Positions 51,166 to 60,181 of a stretch of DNA of 64,000 nucleotides are shown here, one piece after another (position 1 is the first letter of the stretch; each line of letters begins with the position of its first letter). This stretch comes from Akkermansiaceae bacterium. GTDB lineage: Bacteria; Verrucomicrobiota; Verrucomicrobiia; Verrucomicrobiales; Akkermansiaceae. The stretch lies in NCBI GenBank assembly GCA_019634595.1, contig JAHCBC010000006.1:82980-146979 (forward strand). The letters are read 5' to 3'. The notes beneath the pieces were generated by a model, which made no database searches, was not told the origin of the DNA, and saw nothing but the letters and a program-made list of their open reading frames with translations. The position numbers were made by a program, and so were the translations under genes.

Positions 51166-52743
51166 TCAGTTGGAGCCTTTGCGGCGTTGCAGGAACAGGT
51201 CGATGCCGTCCACCAGCGCGAGCCAGCTTGCCTCGATGATGTTGTCGGACACGCCGACGGTACCCCAGTTCCGGTGGCCGTCGGTGGAGACGATGAGCAC
51301 GCGGGTCTTCGCGGCGGTGGCGTCGTGTCCGTCCAGGATGCGGACCTTGTAGTCCACCAGGGAGACTTCCGCGATTTCCGGGTAGAAGGGGAGAAGGGCC
51401 TTGCGCAGGGCCAGGTCCAGGGCGTTCACCACGCCATGGCCTTCCGCGACGGTGAGTTCCGGCGTGCCATTGACGGCCAGCTTCACGGTCGCCTCGCAGA
51501 CCGGCGGGTGGCCGTCACGATATTGGCGGAAGCTGGTGTGATATTCGGTGAGGTCGAAGGGCTTCGTGTATTGGCCGAGTTCGCGGCGGATGAGGATCTC
51601 CAGGGAGCCGCCCGCGGCCTCGAAGGAGTAGCCTTCGTTCTCCAGTTCCTTGACATTTTTCAGGATGGCGGACGCTTCCTTGGAACCCTTCTCAAGCGGG
51701 ATGCCGAGACGCTCCGCCTTCAGCAGGATGTTCGACTGGCCGCTGAGCTCGGAAACCAGGATGTTCCGCGCGTTGCCGACGCTTTCCGGGACGATGTGCT
51801 CGTAGCTGCGTGCCAGCTTCTGCACGGCGTTCACGTGCATGCCGCCCTTGTGCGCGAAGGCGGTGCGTCCGACGAACGGCGCGCGGGCGAAGTGCGGGTT
51901 GTTCGAGACGTCATCGACGAAGTAGGAAAGGTCCTGCAGCTTGTCGAGCTGTGGGACGACCTCGATGCCCATCTTCAGTTGGAGGATGGGGATGACGGAG
52001 GTGAGGTTGCAGTTGCCGGTGCGCTCCCCGTAGCCGTTGATGGTGCCCTGGACCTGGGTGCCGCCCGCTTTCACCGCGGCGACGGCGTTGGCGACGGCCA
52101 GTTCGCAGTCGTTGTGGGTGTGGATGCCGAAGGGGGTGTTGGGGATGCGGGCCTTCACCGCGGCGCAGATTTCCTCGACCTCGGTGGGCAGGGTGCCGCC
52201 GTTGGTGTCACAGAGCACCAGGCAGGAGGCACCGCCTTCCGCCGCCGCTTCGATGGCGGCGAGGGCGTGCTCCGGGGAGTCCTTGTAGCCGTCGAAGAAA
52301 TGCTCCGCGTCATAGACCACCTCGCGGCCGTGCTTCACCAGATAGGCGACGGTGTCGCGGATCATGGCGCGGTTTTCCTCCACGGTGGTGCGCAGCACCT
52401 CGGTGACTTGCATCTCCCAGCTCTTGCCGAAGATGGTGACGACGGGCGTCTCCGCCGCCAGCAGCAGGGCGACCTGTGGATCTTCCTCCACGGGGGTATT
52501 CGCACGGCGGGTGGAGCCGAAAGCGGCGAGCTTCGCGTGCTTCAGTTCCAGTTTCTTCGCCTCCTGGAAAAACTCGACGTCCTTCGGGTTGGAACCCGGC
52601 CAGCCGCCTTCGATGTAGTCCACGCCGAACGCGTCCAGGCGCTGGGCGATCCGGAGCTTGTCGAGTCCGGACAGTTGGAACCCTTCGCCCTGCGTGCCGT
52701 CACGCAGGGTGGTGTCATAGAGGAATACGGATTTGGCGCTCAT
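51166..52743 (-). CDS. cimA: (R)-citramalate synthase
   Basis: 525 residues, length and layout of CimA rather than LeuA. The DRE-TIM barrel starts LYDTTLRDGTQGEGFQLS; metal-site HTHND (GIHTHNDCELAV) and NGYGERTGNCNL are present; the later FAHKGGMHVNAVQK and a C-terminal regulatory domain (VSLVDYKVRILDGHDATAAK) follow. It condenses pyruvate with acetyl-CoA to citramalate, the threonine-independent route to 2-oxobutyrate and isoleucine, with Ile feedback at the C-terminal domain. Confidence 0.9.
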   Translation of the reverse strand: MSAKSVFLYDTTLRDGTQGEGFQLSGLDKLRIAQRLDAFGVDYIEGGWPGSNPKDVEFFQEAKKLELKHAKLAAFGSTRRANTPVEEDPQVALLLAAETPVVTIFGKSWEMQVTEVLRTTVEENRAMIRDTVAYLVKHGREVVYDAEHFFDGYKDSPEHALAAIEAAAEGGASCLVLCDTNGGTLPTEVEEICAAVKARIPNTPFGIHTHNDCELAVANAVAAVKAGGTQVQGTINGYGERTGNCNLTSVIPILQLKMGIEVVPQLDKLQDLSYFVDDVSNNPHFARAPFVGRTAFAHKGGMHVNAVQKLARSYEHIVPESVGNARNILVSELSGQSNILLKAERLGIPLEKGSKEASAILKNVKELENEGYSFEAAGGSLEILIRRELGQYTKPFDLTEYHTSFRQYRDGHPPVCEATVKLAVNGTPELTVAEGHGVVNALDLALRKALLPFYPEIAEVSLVDYKVRILDGHDATAAKTRVLIVSTDGHRNWGTVGVSDNIIEASWLALVDGIDLFLQRRKGSN

Positions 52744-52970
52744 CGGCTGGGGGCGGAGACCCTAGGGGCTTCACGGGGAATGGGCAAGGGGGAAGCGCGG
52801 GGCGGAAAAGTGGCGGAAATCGGTAGGGTCGCGACCGCCGGGCGCGTCGTGGCTTCCGGCGGATAGGCGGATGACGTCCCATCCCGGAAAAACCGCCCCA
52901 GTTCTTTCAGCATACAGCTTCGGAGGCCCGGGCCGGGCACGCCCTGCCATTTTTCAGGATGAGCGCGCCC

Positions 52971-53051
52971 ACTGGGACCGCGGGATTCATACCGCTTGGC
53001 TTCGCATGGTCGCCGGATTCTCCGGGGCGGAATGAATTCCGCGGTCCCAGT
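52971..53051. repeat. Inverted-repeat element, family D copy 2
   Basis: Right arm 53027-53051 is identical to the right arm of 40884-40908; the left arm 52971-52995 has two mismatches. The rest of the 360-bp gap 52744-53103 holds a GGTAGGGTCGCGACCGCC fragment and no gene. Confidence 0.7.
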
Positions 53052-53103
53052 CTGGATTTCCGTGCTTGTCCGCCGCCTCCGTTTCGGGTCCGGTGCGGGT
53101 GAT

Positions 53104-53274
53104 ATGGAAATGGCCGAAGTGACCTGCCCTACTTGTTTTGAGACATTCGCAGTCGCCGTCCCTCACCCGGACGAGATGCCGACCGAAGTGGACTACGATT
53201 GCGAGGTCTGCTGCCGGCCGATGACGATCGTTTTCACGGAAGACGAGGTGTACGCCCGCGGACTGGGGGAGTGA
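53104..53274 (+). CDS. CPxCG-motif cysteine-rich zinc protein
   Basis: 56 residues: VTCPTCFETFAVAVPHPDEM, then YDCEVCCRPMTIVF. Two CxxC pairs would bind one zinc. It matches the small CPxCG family, usually ~60 residues, cytoplasmic and of unknown role. ATG at 53104 chosen to give the family's length. It runs toward the large heme protein, with only 17 nt between the two stops. Confidence 0.78.
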   Translation: MEMAEVTCPTCFETFAVAVPHPDEMPTEVDYDCEVCCRPMTIVFTEDEVYARGLGE

Positions 53275-53291
53275 GAAGGAACATCGAACGT

Positions 53292-56200
53292 TCACTTCAA
53301 GGTGGAAAGGTATTCCACCACATCACGGATCTCACGCGGGGTGAGGATGGCTGCCATCGGCGGCATGGTACTGACTGGGGTGGTGCGGCTGGCGATTTCC
53401 GCGAGGGTGATTTTTTTCGCGGTGCCGTCCGGCAGGATGAGGGTGAGGGAGTCCGCCGTTTCCTCCTTCAGCGCACCGGCGAGGGCGGTGCCGTCCTTGA
53501 GGGTGGCGGTCATCATGCCGAAGCCGGGGGCCAGTTTTGCTCCGGGATCGACGATGGATTCCAAGAGGTAGTCGCGTCCCTTCGCTCCGATGTGGGTGAG
53601 TTCGGGGCCGACGTTGCTGCCCTCCGGGCCGATGCGGTGGCAGGCCAGGCATTGGGCGGCGAGGTGGCCGGTGAAGACCTTTTGCCCGGTGGCGGCGTTA
53701 CCACCCTCCAGCGAGGCGAGATGGGGGGCGGTTTTGTCGAGCTTCGCCCGCAGGGTTTTTGCGGCCTTCATCTTGAGCGCGTCCGCGACGTCCAGCAGTT
53801 CGAGGAGGATGGGGCCGTCCGGTTTTTCGATGGAGGCGGCGAGCAGGTCGGTGAGGTATTGTTTCGCCTTCGCGTCATTCTTCACCAGCAGGAGCAGGTT
53901 CACCGCGTTCTGGCGCTCCGCGTTGTCCTTCGAGGTGGAGACGGCGGAGATGATGTATTCCACGACTTCATGCGGCCACTGCGCGGCGAGCAGCTCGGCA
54001 GCGGCGGAGCGGAGGGTGGGTTCATCGCTCTTGAGGAGTCGGGAGGCGATTTCCCGGAAAGCTTTCGCATCCGCGTTGCGGAGCAGCTTGAGCGAGCGGA
54101 TGCGGGCGGCGGGCTTGGCGGCTGTATCGGTCGCTTCGGTGGCGAGTTCCTTCGGGTCCGCGGCGATGCCAAAGGCGGCGGCGACATCGGCTGCGGCCAC
54201 GGCGATGGCATCGGACGCGTCATGCTTCAGGGAGGCGATGGCGCGGGTGACGGCTTCCTTGGTGGCGGGCGCGGTGTCACCCGTCTTGAACGGCTCGTAG
54301 CGGCCATCGACCAGATCGAGCGCGGGTGTCTTGTCCCATGTGGCGAGCGCCTCCAGCGCGGCGACGCGGGTTGCTTCCGGCGCATCCGTGGTGGCGGCCA
54401 GTTTCAACAGGCGCTCCGCGGACGCAGCATCCGCCAGGCGGCGGTTGGCGGCGATGGAACGGCGGGCTGCGGGGGCTTCCGCCGCCGGGTTCGTGGAGAT
54501 GAGGGCGGCCAGCGCTGGCATCGCGGCGGAAATACCAGGTTCATCGTAGATGGCGCGCGCGGCCTCGCTGGCGACGGCGGCTTCCTTGTCCCCCAGCAGG
54601 CCGGCGGCATGCGGGGAGGAAGTGCGGCGGAAGGCGACCGCGGCGGCCACCCGGACGGCGGTGGAGGCGTGGGTGAGGGTCTTCGCGGCGACCTTGTCCG
54701 GATCCATGCCGGAAAGGGCCATCACCCCGGCTTGGCGGAGATAGACGTCACGGCCATCGTTTTCCGCAAGCATGGCGACCACGGCATCCAGCGCGGCGTC
54801 CATTTTCAGCTTGCCGATGGCGTTCGCGGAAAAGGCGCGAACACGGGAGGAAGAATCCTTGAGGAGTTCCGTCAGGAGGGGCTGGGCTTCCTGAGCGGAT
54901 TCACCGGCCCATTTCGCGGCTTGGGCGCGGAGTTCGGCATCCTTGCCCGTGGCGAGGGTTTTGAAAATGGCGGCGTCGAAGGTCTTCGTCTGCGCCAGCC
55001 CCCACAGCGCGTGGATGACGGCGATGCGCGGCGAATCCGCGTTGTTTGCGACGGCCTTCAGTTCCGGGATGGCCTTGCGTTTCGCCAGCTCCCACTGGGC
55101 ATCCAGTCGCACACGCTGGTCGGCATGGGAGAGGCGCTTGACGAGATCCGGCGTGGTGACGTCGGATGGTCCCGCCTTGAGGAAGGCGGCGACTTCCTTG
55201 CGGATGGCGCTGTCCTTCACGGTGGTGTCATCCAGCTTCCAGACCGCGCCCTTTTCCTTGAGCGGGTAGCCGCCCGCCCAGTCCGCGCCGTAGAGTGCGC
55301 CGTCCGGGCCGAAGTTGATGCCGATGATCATGGGACCCTTCACCACCGTGTGGGCGTCCGTCATGCGGAAGGAGGCTCCGTTTTCCTCCACCTTGAACGC
55401 CTGGATCTCCCCCTTCGGGAACTCGCTGGTGAAGAAGGAACCCTTGTAGCGGTCGCTGAGGGCGGTGCCGGGATTGTAGGCGAATCCGGCGGGGCCGTCG
55501 CCGTAGCTGGCGAGCGTGGGGGTGATGTAGGCGGGCTGGAACGGCCCGGTGGGGATGGCGATGGACTCCGCGAGCCACGGCTGGTATTCACCGGATTTAC
55601 GGTATTGGTAGTAGCAACGCCAGCCGGTGTCGGAGCCTTCCGTGATGTAGACGAACCGCTCGCGCTCGCCCTTCATGTCCGCGTCATTGTCCACGCCGAA
55701 CATGTTGCCGTGGTCGTCGAAGGCGAACTCCTGGCAGTTGCGCAGGCCGCGGGCGTAGATTTCGAACTCCGTGCCGTCCGGGTTGCAGCGCAGCACCGCA
55801 CCCTCATGCGGGGCGGACCAGCGTTTCCCTTCCTTTGACATCACGTTGGTGCCCTTGTCACCGATGGACCAGTAGAGCTTTCCGTCCGGTCCCCAGGTCA
55901 GGCCGTGCATGTCGTGCCCGGCGTAGGCGATGTGCAGGCCGAAGCCGTGGGCGATAGACTCGCGCTTGTCCGCCTTACCATCGCCGTCCGTGTCGCGGAG
56001 CTTCCACACATCCGGGGCGATGGTGCTGTAGACATCCCCGCGCCAGGCGAACACGCCCGCGGCGATGCCAGTGACCTCCGTGTTGAAATCCTCCGCGAAA
56101 GTCTCGGACGAATCCATCACGCCGTCGCCGTCCTTGTCGGTGAATTTGATGATCTTCTCGCTGATGGCGGTGAGGTCCTTCGCGTCCACCACGCCGTCCT

Positions 56201-56528
56201 TGTTGTGGTCCTTCAGCGACACGTGGTCCTGGAAATTTTTCCCGTCGAGCTGCTTGCGGAAAAACGCCTGCTTCTGCTCCACGGAGGTGTGGGAAAGGTC
56301 ATCGGTGATCCACTGGGTGAACTCGCGGATGTCCAGGTCCGCGGCCTTCCGGCGGGCGGTTTCCGTGACATAGACGGTGCCGTCCACATCCACGGTGACG
56401 GACACCGGGTTTTTCAGCAGCGGCTCCTTCGCGACGAGCGTGCGCGTCAGGCCATTGGCGGCGGGAAAGGTCTCCGGAGCGGCGAGGGCGATGCCGGGCA
56501 GGAACAGGATCAGGTGGCGCGGGGACAT
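53292..56528 (-). CDS. Giant PVC-type heme protein with propeller and HEAT repeats
   Basis: ATG at 56528 gives 1078 residues with a signal peptide (RHLILFLPGIALA). Residues ~30-420 resemble the quinoprotein/sGDH-like propeller of PVC membrane-bound dehydrogenases (GLTWGPDGKLYWSIGDKGTN, GLRNCQEFAFDDHGNMFGVD), interrupted by dockerin-like loops (DHNKDGVVDAKDL, DKDGDGVMDSSETF). About 450-900 are HEAT repeats. The C-terminal ~130 residues carry the cytochrome motif CLACHRIGPEGSNVGPEL and IVDPGAKLAPGFGMM. An extracytoplasmic sugar or alcohol oxidase passing electrons to its heme is the likely role. Confidence 0.9.
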   Translation of the reverse strand: MSPRHLILFLPGIALAAPETFPAANGLTRTLVAKEPLLKNPVSVTVDVDGTVYVTETARRKAADLDIREFTQWITDDLSHTSVEQKQAFFRKQLDGKNFQDHVSLKDHNKDGVVDAKDLTAISEKIIKFTDKDGDGVMDSSETFAEDFNTEVTGIAAGVFAWRGDVYSTIAPDVWKLRDTDGDGKADKRESIAHGFGLHIAYAGHDMHGLTWGPDGKLYWSIGDKGTNVMSKEGKRWSAPHEGAVLRCNPDGTEFEIYARGLRNCQEFAFDDHGNMFGVDNDADMKGERERFVYITEGSDTGWRCYYQYRKSGEYQPWLAESIAIPTGPFQPAYITPTLASYGDGPAGFAYNPGTALSDRYKGSFFTSEFPKGEIQAFKVEENGASFRMTDAHTVVKGPMIIGINFGPDGALYGADWAGGYPLKEKGAVWKLDDTTVKDSAIRKEVAAFLKAGPSDVTTPDLVKRLSHADQRVRLDAQWELAKRKAIPELKAVANNADSPRIAVIHALWGLAQTKTFDAAIFKTLATGKDAELRAQAAKWAGESAQEAQPLLTELLKDSSSRVRAFSANAIGKLKMDAALDAVVAMLAENDGRDVYLRQAGVMALSGMDPDKVAAKTLTHASTAVRVAAAVAFRRTSSPHAAGLLGDKEAAVASEAARAIYDEPGISAAMPALAALISTNPAAEAPAARRSIAANRRLADAASAERLLKLAATTDAPEATRVAALEALATWDKTPALDLVDGRYEPFKTGDTAPATKEAVTRAIASLKHDASDAIAVAAADVAAAFGIAADPKELATEATDTAAKPAARIRSLKLLRNADAKAFREIASRLLKSDEPTLRSAAAELLAAQWPHEVVEYIISAVSTSKDNAERQNAVNLLLLVKNDAKAKQYLTDLLAASIEKPDGPILLELLDVADALKMKAAKTLRAKLDKTAPHLASLEGGNAATGQKVFTGHLAAQCLACHRIGPEGSNVGPELTHIGAKGRDYLLESIVDPGAKLAPGFGMMTATLKDGTALAGALKEETADSLTLILPDGTAKKITLAEIASRTTPVSTMPPMAAILTPREIRDVVEYLSTLK

Positions 56529-56702
56529 GGGCTTGGGGAGGAGCATTGGACATCGGACGTCCAACGTCGAACTTTGAGAGAGGGTATTCGGCTCCGGCGG
56601 CATGGTTCTTTCGTGGGATACCCGGATGGGGAGAAGGGAGTCCGGAAAAGAAAGATTGTGGGAAGCGGGGTGATTTCCGGAAATGCGGGAGTGCTGAAAC
56701 GG

Positions 56703-57089
56703 ATGAAACGATCACTGCAGTTGGCTGTGCTGCTGGTGTTGCTGCCCGGTTGTTGGGTGAGGCTGCCAGTGGTGCCGGGAGATGGGGTCGAGGGCCGCGG
56801 CGGGGAGGTCCGGACGCTGGAGGAGGATATCAAGCTGGTCCGATATCTCGGAAGACATTACGCCCGGAAGCTCCCCGACAAGGCGGACGCGGAGGGTGAA
56901 ATCGTGAGGAAAGGCTCCCGCATCCGGGTAGGAAAGGCGGTGAAGCGGATCGAGGAGCCGGGAGTGGAATACTTCTACGTCTGCGTGGTGGAAGAGACCG
57001 GCAGGAAATTCGACCTACCGTTTTCCTATAGGGAGACCATTGGCTTGCCACTTTGGTCGAAGTGGATGGACCACGGCGGGGCGGAGTAG
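56703..57089 (+). CDS. Small putative lipoprotein
   Basis: 128 residues; MKRSLQLAVLLVLLPGCWVR has the lipobox LLPGC. The mature part is charged (KLVRYLGRHYARKLPDKADA) with no recognised domain. Its last 64 nt overlap the convergent gene at 57026-57400. Confidence 0.65.
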   Translation: MKRSLQLAVLLVLLPGCWVRLPVVPGDGVEGRGGEVRTLEEDIKLVRYLGRHYARKLPDKADAEGEIVRKGSRIRVGKAVKRIEEPGVEYFYVCVVEETGRKFDLPFSYRETIGLPLWSKWMDHGGAE

Positions 57090-57400
57090 GACTGACCTCC
57101 AGCGGGGTGCCAGGCAAGTTGCACACGGATGAAAAGCTCCGCGGCGAATGCACTGACGACCAGCGTGGCCACCAGCAGCACTTTCCAGCCTCGGATGCGG
57201 AAGATCCATAGCTGGAAAGCCACGAACAGCAGGTAGAAGACCAGATGGTTGGAAACCGCGATCGCCAGAAATTTGTAGTTCGGGGAGGAGGCCTGCGAAT
57301 GCACGGCGATGAAGATGCCGAACACCAGTGTCAGCAACAGGAGGGCGAAGCGGAGGATTTCACGGAAGGTGTGCCATCCGCTTTTCGGAGCATTATCCAT
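57026..57400 (-). CDS. Small membrane protein of unknown function
   Basis: 124 residues with three to four hydrophobic helices (ILRFALLLLTLVFGIFIAV, HLVFYLLFVAFQLWIF, VLLVATLVVSAFAAELFI). No family recognised. The 3' end overlaps the lipoprotein gene on the other strand. The 384-bp gap downstream of its start, up to 57784, holds an AT-rich patch near 57480-57545 that may carry the sulfatase promoter, and no other gene. Confidence 0.6.
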   Translation of the reverse strand: MDNAPKSGWHTFREILRFALLLLTLVFGIFIAVHSQASSPNYKFLAIAVSNHLVFYLLFVAFQLWIFRIRGWKVLLVATLVVSAFAAELFIRVQLAWHPAGGQSYSAPPWSIHFDQSGKPMVSL

Positions 57401-57784
57401 GGAAGAACGGGATCGTGGCGGGAATTGATAGTGGACTCAAGCATCCGGATGAGGTGGTGACAGAGGCCATCGTGAGAGATTACATTACTAAAATGCTAAG
57501 TATGGTACTTTAAAGGTTGATGACTGGGAAAAAATGCTTTAGATTAGCGGCGTGGACGGAGGTTCGCGCCGACGCAATCATCGGCTTTCGCCTCCCCCAA
57601 CTTCTCGGTAGCAGACCAGACTTCTGGATGATCCGGCCATCGCAATGCCGCGTTTCCCATGAACTGTCCCGTCTGAGTTTTCCGTCACACAACCTCTCCG
57701 CTCCACTGGGGTTCTTCCCGCTGCGGCACCTCCGCGCGGCATTTTCCACCGATTCATTTTTTCCATCCATATCCATACTCATTC

Positions 57785-59431
57785 ATGAAATCCGTTTCCA
57801 GATTCTCACTCCTGCTCGCCGGGATGATCACCGTCGCCCAGGCGGCGCAGAAAAACGTCCTGCTCATCGCCGTGGATGATCTGAAGCCGTTGATCGGAGC
57901 CTATGGCGACCCGATCGCGAAGACACCGAACATCGACCGTCTCGCTTCCCGAGGCCTGTTGTTCGAGCACGCCTACACGAACCAGGCGCTGTGCGCGCCG
58001 TCCCGCAACGCGCTGCTCACCGGCATCCGCCCGGACACGCTGGGGATCTACAATCTGGAAGTGAACTTCCGCAATGCGGCTCCGGACGCGGTCACGCTGC
58101 CGCAGCAGTTCATCAAGCACGGCTACCGCGCGGAGGCGATCGGCAAGCTCTACCACACCGGGCAGGGCAACCATGACGACGTGAAATCCTGGAGCGTGCC
58201 ACACACCCGGCCGCAGGCACCGACCTTCGCGCTGGAGGAGAACCAACCGGTGCGCACCGGAAATGAAAAGCCCGGCCAGCGGGTGCGTGGGGCGGCCTAT
58301 GAGTCCGCGGATGTGGCGGATGATTTCTACGCCGACGGCCAGATTGCGAAGGAAACGGTGGCACGTCTGGAGGCCGCGAAGGGCCGGGAGGGCACGCCGT
58401 TTTTCATCGGCGCGGGCTTCCAGAAGCCACACCTGCCATTCGTGGCTCCGAAGAAATACTGGGACCTCTATGACCCGGCGCAACTGAAGCTGGCGGAGTT
58501 CCAGGAGGCCCCGGCCGGTGTGCCGGAACCCGCCTTCCGGAAGAACACGGAGCTGCGCAGCTACAAGGGCCGGGAGGACGCGGACAGCCTTTCGCAGGAT
58601 GAACAGCGGAAGCTGCTGCACGGCTACTATGCGTCGGTGAGCTACACGGACGCGCAGATCGGCAAGCTGCTTGACGCGCTGGACCGGCTGGGCCTGACGG
58701 ACAACACCATCGTCGTGCTGTGGGGGGATCATGGCTGGCACCTGGGCGACCATGGCCTGTGGGCGAAGATGACCAACTTCGAGCAGGCGACCCGCATCCC
58801 CTTCATCATCTCCGCTCCGGGCGTGACGAAGCCGGGTGGAAAGACCGCGGCGCTGGCGCAGTCCGTGGACCTCTACCCGACGCTGCTGGAGCTCGCGGAG
58901 GTGCCCGCCCCGGACACCACGCCGAAGCTGGAGGGCAAGAGCCTGGTTTCCGTGCTGAAGGATCCATCGGCAAAGGTGCATGACAGCGTCACGCAGGTGG
59001 TCCCGCGCCAAGGCTACATCGGCCGCTCCATTCGCACCGCCAGCCATCGATTCGTAGAGTGGAAGAAGCCCGGCGGGGAGACGTTGCACGAACTCTACGA
59101 CTACGCGAAGGACCCGCAGGAGAAGAAGAACCTGGTGGACGAACAGCCGGAAACCGTGGCCGAACTGAAAAAGGAACTGGCGAAGTATCCGGAACCGAAA
59201 CCACAGGTGGTCGTGAAAGCCGCTGCCGAAGCCGAGGCTCCGAAGCAGGGCGGCCAGGATCGCGCGCGGCTTTTCAAAAACCGCGACAAGGACGGCGACG
59301 GAAAGCTGACAACCGAGGAGTTCCTCGCGAACCAGAAGGATGAAGCCGCCGCGAAGGAACGCCTGAAGAAGTTCGACAAGGACGGCGACGGCATCCTCAC
59401 CCGCGAGGAGTTCATCAAAGCGGGCAAGTGA
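57785..59431 (+). CDS. Exported sulfatase (iduronate-2-sulfatase type) with C-terminal EF hands
   Basis: 548 residues, signal peptide to about residue 21. The metal aspartates D31-D32 (LLIAVDDLK) and the sulfatase signature with formylglycine Cys70 (CAPSRNALLTG) are intact; GDHGWHLGDHGLWAK supplies the later metal His/Asp. The overall pattern is closest to iduronate-2-sulfatase-like enzymes. Residues ~490-548 are an added pair of EF hands (RDKDGDGKLTTEEF and DKDGDGILTREEF). It removes sulfate from a polysaccharide, common in marine or host-glycan-degrading PVC bacteria. A formylglycine-generating enzyme is needed but none is encoded here. Confidence 0.9.
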   Translation: MKSVSRFSLLLAGMITVAQAAQKNVLLIAVDDLKPLIGAYGDPIAKTPNIDRLASRGLLFEHAYTNQALCAPSRNALLTGIRPDTLGIYNLEVNFRNAAPDAVTLPQQFIKHGYRAEAIGKLYHTGQGNHDDVKSWSVPHTRPQAPTFALEENQPVRTGNEKPGQRVRGAAYESADVADDFYADGQIAKETVARLEAAKGREGTPFFIGAGFQKPHLPFVAPKKYWDLYDPAQLKLAEFQEAPAGVPEPAFRKNTELRSYKGREDADSLSQDEQRKLLHGYYASVSYTDAQIGKLLDALDRLGLTDNTIVVLWGDHGWHLGDHGLWAKMTNFEQATRIPFIISAPGVTKPGGKTAALAQSVDLYPTLLELAEVPAPDTTPKLEGKSLVSVLKDPSAKVHDSVTQVVPRQGYIGRSIRTASHRFVEWKKPGGETLHELYDYAKDPQEKKNLVDEQPETVAELKKELAKYPEPKPQVVVKAAAEAEAPKQGGQDRARLFKNRDKDGDGKLTTEEFLANQKDEAAAKERLKKFDKDGDGILTREEFIKAGK

Positions 59432-59441
59432 GGGCCTTCAA

Positions 59442-59467
59442 CCGTGGCGGCGATCATTGGTCGCCGT
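59442..59467 (+). repeat. Family C repeat end (solo copy)
   Basis: CCGTGGCGGCGATCATTGG and onward matches the terminal inverted repeat of 35741-35889 with two changes. The GGCGA/TCGCC stem is kept. It lies 10 nt after the sulfatase stop. Confidence 0.6.
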
Positions 59468-59576
59468 CAGGTTGGGCTGCGTGCTTTGCCAATGTCTCCA
59501 ACGGAAAGGCGTCGTTCCCGCCGGAAACCCAAGGTTGAAGGGACCGGGAATTTCGTGTAGATACCTTCCAGTTCCC

Positions 59577-59762
59577 ATGAGTACGGTTGCTGAAATCGAA
59601 GCTGCGATTGAGAGATTGCGCCCGGAAGAGTTTGCCAAGCTTGAGGCCTGGCTGGATGAACGCCGTGCCCAAAGGGTCACCGTGCAGGAGAGGAACGTCG
59701 CGGCGGCGATGGACAAGGTTTTCGCGCATCACGCACCTTTGCTGAAGAAACTTTCCCAGTAG
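59577..59762 (+). CDS. Antitoxin candidate of a Phd/Doc-like pair
   Basis: 61 residues: MSTVAEIEAAIERLRPEEFA, then KLEAWLDERRAQRVTVQERN, an acidic/basic helical protein of antitoxin type. It does not show a clear Phd/YefM fold; the call rests on size and on the Doc-like gene starting 5 nt after its stop. It would bind and neutralise that protein and repress the operon. Confidence 0.65.
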   Translation: MSTVAEIEAAIERLRPEEFAKLEAWLDERRAQRVTVQERNVAAAMDKVFAHHAPLLKKLSQ

Positions 59763-59767
59763 CCGCG

Positions 59768-60151
59768 ATGGTGGAACCTTTCTTCCTGGAGCTGGAACAG
59801 GTCGCCGCGATCCACCAGCGTTCCTTGTCGGAGCACGGCGGCAGCGCGGGAGTGCGTGATCACGGAGGATTGGAGGCCGCGGTGATGCAACCGCGGAATG
59901 TCTTCCATTATCTGGGTGGCGACTTGTTCGATATTTCGGCGGCTTACGCCTATCACATAGCGGAAGCCCAAGCCTGCATTGATGGTAACAAAAGGACCGC
60001 CATCGCCAGTGCCTTGATCTTCTTGGAAATCAATGGTGTGGACACAACGGCGATTGATCCCATGGAACTGTATCAGCCGATGATCGACGTATCCGCCCAT
60101 CTTCTTGACCGGGAAGGGCTGGCAAACCTGTTTCGCCGACTCTTCTCCTGA
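59768..60151 (+). CDS. Doc-like (Fic-fold) toxin, catalytic His replaced by Gln
   Basis: 127 residues of the death-on-curing family. The signature loop reads YHIAEAQACIDGNKRTAIAS; family Doc has HPFxDGNKR, so the phosphate-binding DGNKR is kept but the His four residues before the Asp is Gln68. Canonical Doc phosphorylates EF-Tu. A subgroup with EAQAF-type loops exists, so this may be a natural variant with altered or no transferase activity. Paired with the antitoxin candidate. Confidence 0.82.
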   Translation: MVEPFFLELEQVAAIHQRSLSEHGGSAGVRDHGGLEAAVMQPRNVFHYLGGDLFDISAAYAYHIAEAQACIDGNKRTAIASALIFLEINGVDTTAIDPMELYQPMIDVSAHLLDREGLANLFRRLFS

Positions 60152-60181
60152 GGTGGGGGCGTCCGCATTTATCTTGCAGCG

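Noticed and set aside
53199..55838. 879-codon plus-strand open frame opposite the heme protein
   Set aside because: Shadow frame; Gly/Arg rich and without motifs, while the minus strand has CxxCH, HEAT and propeller motifs.
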